Source: Phallus indusiatus
Lineage: Eukaryota > Basidiomycota > Agaricomycetes > Phallales > Phallaceae
Direction: 5' to 3'
DNA length: 64,000 nt
Assembly: GCA_027605045.1 (NCBI GenBank)
Contig: JAQFWX010000150.1
Coordinates: 1 to 64,000, forward strand
The notes beneath the pieces are model-generated. The model did no database searches. It saw nothing but the letters and a program-made list of their open reading frames with translations, and was not told the DNA's origin. Both the position numbers and the translations under genes were made by a program. Shown here one piece after another: positions 56,918 through 64,000 of this stretch (position 1 is the first letter of the stretch; the number at the start of each line of letters is the position of its first letter).

Positions 56918-59900
56918 ATGGATACCACCGGCTGGCATTCTCACAGAAAGGCCGCAGAAGTAAGTGCTAATTGTTGATTCTGTGTCACTTTTATTTGCCA
57001 TCAAACTGACAGTAACTGGTGAACTCAGGAAGATGAGCAGTATTCACGTCCAGAACGAACACATACCGGTCGCTTCAGACCTGTAGAGCTGCAAGCTCCG
57101 GTCAATAATGTGATTATTAGCAGTCGATTTAAGCTATTCAAAACCCAAGACTGAAGCTATGTTCAGGCGTTCGTTGGAAGCTTGGCGGATTCTGTGGAGA
57201 CACTCAGTGACGATACGACGCTTCAGCTTGACTTTGATGATAATGATGACGACGATCGAGCAGAGAAAGAAGCAGTACCTTCGCCTCCGCAGTCTTTGTC
57301 TGCCGCGGCTCGACGAGCTCGCAAACAACGCCATAGAGTTCCCCCACCATTACATCCACATCTCCAAGTTATGTGCGGACCTTTATTGCGGTATGATACT
57401 ATTGATATCACTCGTGGTGTCTACCGAGGTGCATGTTTATTAGTCAGTGAGTTGGATTTACGCCGAGTGTTAAGTGAATTATGCGTTGATAAATTCAAGC
57501 TCTCGACGCTGGGTCGGTATATGAACCAAGTCCGACGATGGTTTTGGAGTGGGATCCAGACTGGACAGCAGACACAAGGAGGTCCTATGATTCATCTTCC
57601 TTAAGATCTCATAGAACAGGTGTTGGACTCAAAGCAACTACAATTTCAGCCTCCCTTCCATCCGTTGTCAGTTCTGGTTTAATACCGACCGGTACTTCGG
57701 TCAGAGGTCCACGATGGCGTACTCAAAGTGTCATTGGAACTGAAATTTGGGTTTACGAGCAAGAGGACTTTGATCGTGACTCCAGCATGTAAGAAGATTT
57801 CATGTTATTATTGTTCTGCTGATTTATGTCATTAATATGGTCAGGACCGTTACTTTCTGGAGGTTCATATTTGAAATTCCATTGACTGAAGTTCAAATGC
57901 ATGTAAAATATCGTATCAACAAAGGTCTAGCAAACGACTTCTGCGTTCCTGCCCTAAATGGGAATTTGCGATGGGCTGCTTATTCGGTTTGAGGTTTAAA
58001 TCCTTCAAGCTAGGTCACTTTAACTAATGTTATCTTTCTAGTGCAACGGTTTCAGTGTATCCTTTGTTAGCAATTTTATTTGATGACGGATCTAATCTAG
58101 ACATACAGGCCGGTGTTAAACAAGAAGACTTCCGTGGTCCGGGGTACGACTCTGGCGCTGATCCAGTATGGGAAGACCTATTAAGAAGGCACGACGACAC
58201 ACCTTTTCATGCGTTAGTCGGGGGTGGAGACCAGCTTTATTGCGACGCGTAAGGCCTTTATCATGACGATATCTATACTTGACACAAAATATTCGACCAG
58301 ATTGATGCGGGAACCGGAACTACAAGAATGGGTTACCTCGAAGGATACTTCACTCAAGAAAAGATATGAGCTGACAAAGGTACAGAACGTCACCTTTGAA
58401 TTTTGATCTTATCTGATTGTTTTCCAGGAAATTGCATCGACGATTGATAGGTAAAAATATTATTACATCATGCTAACTCTCAATCAAATGTCCATTGAAC
58501 AGGTTTTACTTCAACCATTATTGCCGTGTCTTTCGTACGGGAGCTTTTGCTCGCGCTAATTCTTCAATGTGTGTGTTAATAAAGTTACTCAATTACTTTA
58601 CGTGCTTATAGGTGTTGAATACACGCAGACCAATGGTGAATATGTAAGTATGCAAACGTTTCTCTAGTACTTAACATTTATAAGACGATATATGTACAAG
58701 GTTAGATGACCACGACTTGTAAGTATCATAACCCAGTAAACTATCCCGACTGATAGGTAGTTTCCAGGATTGACGGCTTCGGAAGTTGTCAGTTGTTCCT
58801 GTATCTGATGTTTCAAAAGATTTATACCGTCATATAGATCCAGACGATTTACAAAGTTCACCCATTTTTCGAGCGTAAGCTTTGGTCAAAGAACTTCTTG
58901 TTTCCGAGTGCTGAGTGGCTGGACAGGATCGGTTCTAGAGGATATTTCTACTTCCTTCTGTTTCAGTGTTTTATTGCTCCTGATATCGATGGAATGGATC
59001 GTAAACCGGCCAAACATACATTTCAGAGCACTATCATTGGTGGTGATGGAGCATATATACCATATCGTTCGCATAGCTTCTTATCGTATATGGGTCCTAA
59101 AATATCATTGCTCATGCTGGATTGCAGGTAAATACCCTGTTCATTCAATCAGAAACAATCTAATTGACATTCACAGAGCGGAAAGAAGGAAGGACCAAGT
59201 TTGCAGTGTGTTGCAATATCAACACGTTCTCGATAGCCTGTACCGTCTCCCAAATGAGGTCGAGCATCTAATTGTTCAGCTGGGTATTCCAATCGCATAT
59301 CCAAGGATGAATTTCTTGGAGTAAGTTCACCCTGACATTTCCGAACTTTCAAACCTCAATCCATTCTGACTTTGATACCAGGTCTGCATTAGATACCAAG
59401 TTTAATCCACTCGTCGCGCTCGGACGAAAAGGGAGTCTCGGGCTCTCCTCCATGGTCAATAAATTCAATGCGGAAGCGGAGCTGCTGGATGATCTGGTAT
59501 AACTACATTTCTCTTCATTAGTGCTCACTGAGTGATATAATTCTTAGAACGATCACTGGACCTCGAAAGCCCATAAGGTAAACGTCGAATGTAGATTTTT
59601 TCCCCCTTCCATTTGAAGAATGTTCAAATAGAAAGAGCGCAACGAATTGATTCAACTAATGCAAGCACTGGCGCTCGCCAAGCGGCTCCGTATAACCTTC
59701 TTATCGGGAGACGTACATTGCGCGGCAGTTGGCTTGTTTAAAACCCTGACCAAACCTAAAGAAATGCCTATCTCTCCTGGACAAGATTACAGATATATGT
59801 TGAACGTAGTCACGAGTGCTATCGTCAACACACCGTAAGCAATCATTCGCATTGATGATATGTCTAAGTTAATAATGATATATTTTTTTGGCCTCTAGAC

Positions 59901-60330
59901 CACCTAATCCAGTTTTAACAATGGTAGGCTTTTTGGCAAATAAAGAACATAAGACGATGCACTACGCGGATACAGATGAATGCATGGTAGGATAATCTAG
60001 ATGTGTTGATGCGGCGGGATCAGGTTTCAACTAACGTTCTTCACATAGGTTCCCCTTTTCAAAAAGGACGTAGATGGGACTTTGCCAAAGTCAAAGTTCA
60101 TAATGGGTCGGCGGAATTATTGTAGCGTGGAGTATGACAGCATTACCGAAGGCCTGGAGTTCCGCTTTCATATCGAGAGAAAGAAGGGCATAGGAGAAAC
60201 TGTAGAGTATGAATCCGTTTACTCTGTGCTGAAATGTCGTCCGAACTCTTTCGCTGATTATTTCGCTAGTTACCTCATCGTAGCCCCGGCACCGCGTTGG
60301 AAAGCGAAAACGGATATGGTTAGGCGATGA
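56918..60330 (+). CDS. PhoD-like phosphatase/metallophosphoesterase, 21 exons
   Basis: A PhoD-like (alkaline phosphatase D family) protein of unknown substrate, widespread in fungi. Twenty-one exons, including several very small ones (58042-58056, 15 nt; 58428-58450, 23; 58628-58642, 15; 58701-58718, 18; 58768-58784, 17), give 765 aa. Family features are VMCGPLLRYDTIDITRGVYR, LEWDPDWTADTR, FWRFIFEIPLTEVQMHVKYR, HALVGGGDQLYCDALM, NHYCRVFRTGAFARANSS, PMVNMLDDHDLIDGFGNPDD, YRSHSFLSYMGPKISLLMLD and LRITFLSGDVHCAAVG, the metal-binding order (GGDQ...DDHD...SGDVH). Exon joins around the active site are forced by these motifs. The N-terminus is acidic and low-complexity (FDDNDDDDRAE). It is convergent with BRE2 (84 bp). 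Confidence 0.85.
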
Positions 60331-60414
60331 GATTTTTGTGAAATGTACCATCTATGTGACTGATAACAAAATTTAATTAATGTATTTGGCATGATATAAT
60401 AATGAACAATGCGT

Positions 60415-62304
60415 TTACCCTGAGAAAGATATATGTTGTGGGGACGGAGCAACTTCTTCTAATAAGTGTTCCAATTGTTGATCAATGATGCGACTATCCG
60501 TGTCCATGTTGTCATATTCAGATTGCGCGTCTGACTGTGGATCGTCTTGATTGCCGTCATCGCTGTACTGCGGGGTGTCGGGTACGGAAGCTCGGAATGC
60601 ATCCATTTCCTCCTTCGATGGATACAGTGGCGTTGATGTGCCGGTATCGGTGAATGTTGCTGTTGCAAGAAGTGCTTCTTCAATCTCCATATCTGGATTC
60701 GGAGACTGATTGAGTGTCGAAGGTACGGGTGAAAGCACAGATCTAGGCAATCCAGTGAGCTCGTTAACTTGTGCACGAGCAGCTTTTTTCTCCTCGGCTT
60801 TGCGTTTTCTGCGTGCAGCTTCCGCAAGACGTTTCTTCTCCCGTTGAATTCGCTTCTTCTCTTCTAATGCATCTAGCACTTCGGGAGGTACAGTCGCGAG
60901 TTTAGCTGCAGCCTCTTCTTTACGATCTAACTCCCATTGAAATTCCATAAACTCTTTATACCGTTCAGACATTGGCCTCCATGTTGCTTTATCAACCGTA
61001 GAGGGCTCAGAGGAAGTCAAAAAAGCGTCAACATCATTTGGCGGTGGATACGTGAAATCTGGCCCGGGATTCATGAAGATTTGTGCACCTCCATAGAGCG
61101 AAAAAGTAGGATAGTAACCTAACGTCCCGTCGTCAAAATGATTTTCGCTGTGCTCCCGCTGACCTTCTTTGTTCTTGCGATTTCGTTCTTTGGCTTTCCG
61201 GGAACCGCTTTCGGGTTTAAGCTGAAGGAAGTCATAAATGTCTTCAAAAGCAGCCCCTTGGCATTCTCCATTTACAAAGTAGACAATCTTCGATCCTTCC
61301 AAGACAGGAAGTGAACGATGAGGGGCGGTATCTGGAGGAATGGGTTGAGCGCGCGTACGTTCATTAGGGAGATTCTTCACAGTAGCAGACTTCTTCATCT
61401 GAGGCGTTTCAGTCTTGGGCATTTTCGATTGATGATTCATAAGAGCGATCATTTCTTTACATTGGGGGTAATCCAACGATTCGAAGTATTCTTGACCTTT
61501 AAGCTCGATCGCAATACGTTCTCGATGAATATGTGCAGGGTCGTCTGGATCTCTTGGATTCGGCTTGCGCCGCGTAGGAAGCGATATGTATAAACCGATG
61601 ACATCGCCCGATCCAAATGGTTTACCGTACGGTCTGGGTCTTGAGAGTGTTACTTTGCTGCCTGTCTTGTCTATAACGCCATAGCTATAAGCGTCGAGTC
61701 CTACCGGTCCATTCAGAGGAGATTCTCTCCTCCCCCATCCCAGCCGTACATGAGCACCATCCATGCGACTAGAAATATGAGGCAGCCTTTCTCCACCCCC
61801 TTTCTCAACTCGAACTTCCATATACCACTTGCCCTCTTGAACACCGACATTCGCTCTGGCACTTGAGTAACCCCCCTCCCCATAGAGTCCGAGACCATCT
61901 CGAGTGACCCTGATGGAATGGCTCTTGTCTTCCCAGCTTACGCGGGTGCATTGGGGCTTGCTTTCGATGGTCCGAAATGGAATGACCATGCCAGGTTCAG
62001 ATACACCAGCCGGAGTGTACTTGAAACCAATCTTGTCAAGTTGTCTATTGAAAGCAGATACTTCGATGGAGAGAAAAGGTGAATTGTCTTGACTAGGGGC
62101 GAAAATAGGATGTCGAGATACAGTCAAGATAGGTCGAGTGGCATTTTGCGTCAAAACTACGTTGTTGATTTCAGCTGTATTTTCGGGTTTGGATTCATCC
62201 TCTTCAGCAGAAACATTCTTTCTTTTACGTGCGTTTGGGAGGGGTTGAGGGACATTTAATGCTGGAGCTGTTTCTGGTGTCGCTGAAGCGCCGCGAACAA
62301 GCAT
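60415..62304 (-). CDS. BRE2: COMPASS complex SPRY subunit BRE2 (ASH2L homologue)
   Basis: This is a subunit of the Set1/COMPASS histone H3K4 methyltransferase. It is a single exon of 629 aa, unusual in this intron-rich window. The SPRY domain spans about residues 75-430: FKYTPAGVSEPGMVIPFRTI, DKSHSIRVTRDGLGLYGEGG, YSSARANVGVQEGKWYMEVR, HVRLGWGRRESPLNGPVGLD, GSGDVIGLYISLP, and later KIVYFVNGECQGAAFEDIYD and LGYYPTFSLYGGAQIFMNPG. Behind it lie an Arg/Lys/Glu coiled stretch (residues about 490-520) and an acidic tail. Absence of introns could reflect a retro-derived gene or loss. It ends 84 bp from the PhoD-like gene. Confidence 0.95.
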   Translation of the reverse strand: MLVRGASATPETAPALNVPQPLPNARKRKNVSAEEDESKPENTAEINNVVLTQNATRPILTVSRHPIFAPSQDNSPFLSIEVSAFNRQLDKIGFKYTPAGVSEPGMVIPFRTIESKPQCTRVSWEDKSHSIRVTRDGLGLYGEGGYSSARANVGVQEGKWYMEVRVEKGGGERLPHISSRMDGAHVRLGWGRRESPLNGPVGLDAYSYGVIDKTGSKVTLSRPRPYGKPFGSGDVIGLYISLPTRRKPNPRDPDDPAHIHRERIAIELKGQEYFESLDYPQCKEMIALMNHQSKMPKTETPQMKKSATVKNLPNERTRAQPIPPDTAPHRSLPVLEGSKIVYFVNGECQGAAFEDIYDFLQLKPESGSRKAKERNRKNKEGQREHSENHFDDGTLGYYPTFSLYGGAQIFMNPGPDFTYPPPNDVDAFLTSSEPSTVDKATWRPMSERYKEFMEFQWELDRKEEAAAKLATVPPEVLDALEEKKRIQREKKRLAEAARRKRKAEEKKAARAQVNELTGLPRSVLSPVPSTLNQSPNPDMEIEEALLATATFTDTGTSTPLYPSKEEMDAFRASVPDTPQYSDDGNQDDPQSDAQSEYDNMDTDSRIIDQQLEHLLEEVAPSPQHISFSG

Positions 62305-63194
62305 AAGAAAGGGATGCGACGGGTTACATAATGACCAGTTCTTTCATGTCAAATGCGAACGCTGTGATTATATCTAGTTTTACTGATCTTTGTTATCAAC
62401 GAGTCAGCTTATCTTTGCAGAGCGTAACCTTGTTTCTTGAAACATTCACCTCCTCGGTTTCATACTTTTCCTTAGGTTGATCTCCCCACAATCTCCCCGC
62501 AGTCTGCCGAGGACGACCAAGCTCCGATGGGCTTGGTTCAACGGTGGTTTTATCATTTGTACCAATGATCTCAGCGTTATTACGAATTTCCAAGAACCTA
62601 TTTACCGTACACGATATAACCGCAACATGTGGTATGGGCGCATCTTCATACGGAGGTCAGCGCTGGCCGTGCTGGCTATGACTATTATGACAGGCTCTGA
62701 CAGATTGTGTATGACAGGCTAAAAATGATCCCCCATGGCCAACAAGGAACCAATATTAATAACGCTTCTACAACCTATCCCGAACCAGTGTAAGATCGTT
62801 TCTCGGGCATTCGGATCTGCTGACACCCGCGGTACCTTGGTTCGTTCGGAGAGACAAAAATAGCACTGCTTCATATTGGCCTTTCCTTGAAATGGATAAT
62901 GCCTATAATTACAAAGTCTTCGGTTCCCGTCCCCGTTTCAGGCTCTCTTCATTTTCGTTCTTTCCATCGAGGTCTTTTCTTAAAGGGGGTTGCGAGTAGT
63001 CGTTGTTTGTGGTAAGTCCTTACCTCCATTTTAACCGATAATTGCTCTTTATCTGTCCATCAGTCATAGCCATTTAGGCTTAACCGACCTTTGTACTTCG
63101 TTTGGGATACAACTCGGTATTAGTCACGCCCGCCGAGCACACCTTTCCATCCCAATTAGAAACTCATTCTTTTCGTTCACTTCATTGTCCGACC
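62305..63194. promoter_or_regulatory. Divergent intergenic region (BRE2 / receptor-like gene)
   Basis: A 890-bp spacer holds both promoters. A TATA-like CTATAAT lies near 62902. Short ORFs on both strands have no family features. Confidence 0.45.
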
Positions 63195-64000
63195 ATGAAC
63201 TCTTCTTCAACAATCGAGACAGCGGGGGGTAAAGCTTCCTTGCTAATCTTTTCGATCCTCCAGATCGTCGGTGGCCAGGCTGGAATGATTTTCATCTTGT
63301 TCACGTCTATAGCTTCCTCGGAGAAAGTTCGTCGGCATCCTTGCTTCATAAATTTCATCATTTCTTGGTTCCTTTACTCGTTATCGTATTGTCTTCTGTG
63401 AGTCCCCCAACTTATGTATGTTCTCAAATATAAATATTAATGACCTGAATCTAGTTTGTATGGGGGCGAATTGTACAATCCTGAACCTAGTCGCAATCTC
63501 TGCGTTGCTCAGGCGGCCTTTACATATGGCGCCGCCCCGATGGCTAGTTTCAGTTCACTCATGTTTGTATTACAAGTATGCAAAATTACTAAAGAAGTTT
63601 TTACTTCTTTGATAACCTGCTTTTTAGATATACCTTTCCCTTAACAGAATCCTTTCGAGTAGCGTTGTACCCCGGTCGTCTGCGTGGAACCTAACGCTCC
63701 TTTTTATCGTACGTTTGGCATATATCCTACAAGACGGACTCACCCTTAATCCAAAAAAAAAAAATCCAGATGCTTGGAACTCCATACTTAATATTAGTGG
63801 CCATGCTTATAGCTGTCCCTATTGTGAGATTTACGCTATTCGTGTTCCATCTTGTTAATTGCTCATCACGATGGCCTTCATAGTATGCAAGTCATCACCC
63901 TACAGAAGTCCAACGTTTACACTTTTATTGTCACATAAGCAAAAATAAATTGTAGGCGTATCTCTTAAAGCTATTTCAAGGTTTATTTTGATTCCTGATT
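63195..64000 (+). CDS. Seven-helix receptor-like membrane protein, 5' part (runs off the window)
   Basis: Five exons are visible (63195-63397, 63455-63575, 63628-63708, 63770-63823, 63884-63951); the gene continues beyond the right end. Reading them in frame gives hydrophobic segments: ASLLIFSILQIVGGQAGMIF, ILFTSI, CFINFIISWFLYSLSYCLL, then QAAFTYGAAPMASFSSLMF and WNLTLLFI. PYLILVAMLIAVPI follows before a loop and HFYCHISKNK. The pattern resembles unclassified basidiomycete GPCR-like proteins, and short loops between helices fit that. No known ligand class can be assigned. The intron at 63824-63883 (GTGAGA...CATAG) is preferred because the unspliced frame stops. Confidence 0.55.

Overview
This is a stretch of fungal nuclear DNA, most likely from a mushroom-type basidiomycete (Agaricomycetes). 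The reasons are compact intron-rich genes (introns mostly about 45-65 nt with GT...AG ends and short pyrimidine-rich 3' ends), the protein families present (HRQ1, POL5, BRE2, RPC82, a PKA catalytic subunit, a Bni1/diaphanous-type formin, cyclopropane-fatty-acid synthase), and intergenic gaps of 65-500 bp. No rRNA, tRNA, CRISPR array or intact transposon was seen. All exon boundaries were read by eye: I joined frames at GT-AG (or GC-AG) sites, required the frame to close, and compared with remembered family motifs. For nearly every recognised gene the summed exons are a multiple of three and end in a stop.

Layout. 0-5 kb: a doubtful 3' gene end, a small PGG-repeat protein, 3-hydroxyisobutyrate dehydrogenase and an extended-SDR protein (all +). 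5-9 kb: TFB3/MAT1 (-) and an Hsp20-like protein (+). 10-17 kb (+): a large acidic conserved protein, RNA polymerase III subunit RPC82 and the Brix protein SSF1/PPAN. 17-30 kb (-): cytochrome c haem lyase, CFA synthase, a ZUFSP/Mug105-type peptidase, PKA catalytic subunit and a formin. 30-36 kb (+): a small glycine-zipper membrane protein and the helicase HRQ1 in 32 exons. 36-39 kb: NOSIP-like protein (-) and a REEP/YOP1-type membrane protein (+). 39-44.6 kb: a gene-poor island with a decayed GAPDH copy, a broken Ty3/gypsy RNase H fragment, an unassigned ORF pair and hairpins. 44.7-62 kb: POL5 (+), MSH3 (-), ATP12 (+), CAP/Srv2 (+), a PhoD-like phosphatase in 21 exons (+) and BRE2 (-). The right end holds the 5' part of a seven-helix receptor-like gene (+).

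Most genes are housekeeping and functionally unrelated: transcription (TFB3, RPC82, BRE2), ribosome biogenesis (PPAN, POL5), genome stability (HRQ1, MSH3, the peptidase), mitochondria (HIBADH, haem lyase, ATP12) and cAMP/actin control (PKA, CAP, formin). The most unusual signal is in gene structure. Five tiny exons of 7-11 nt lie in three genes, exons of 14-27 nt are clustered in HRQ1, the PhoD-like gene and MSH3, and there are three well-supported GC-AG introns. Second is a one-base frame break (or an unusual intron) inside the proline-rich FH1 region of the formin.
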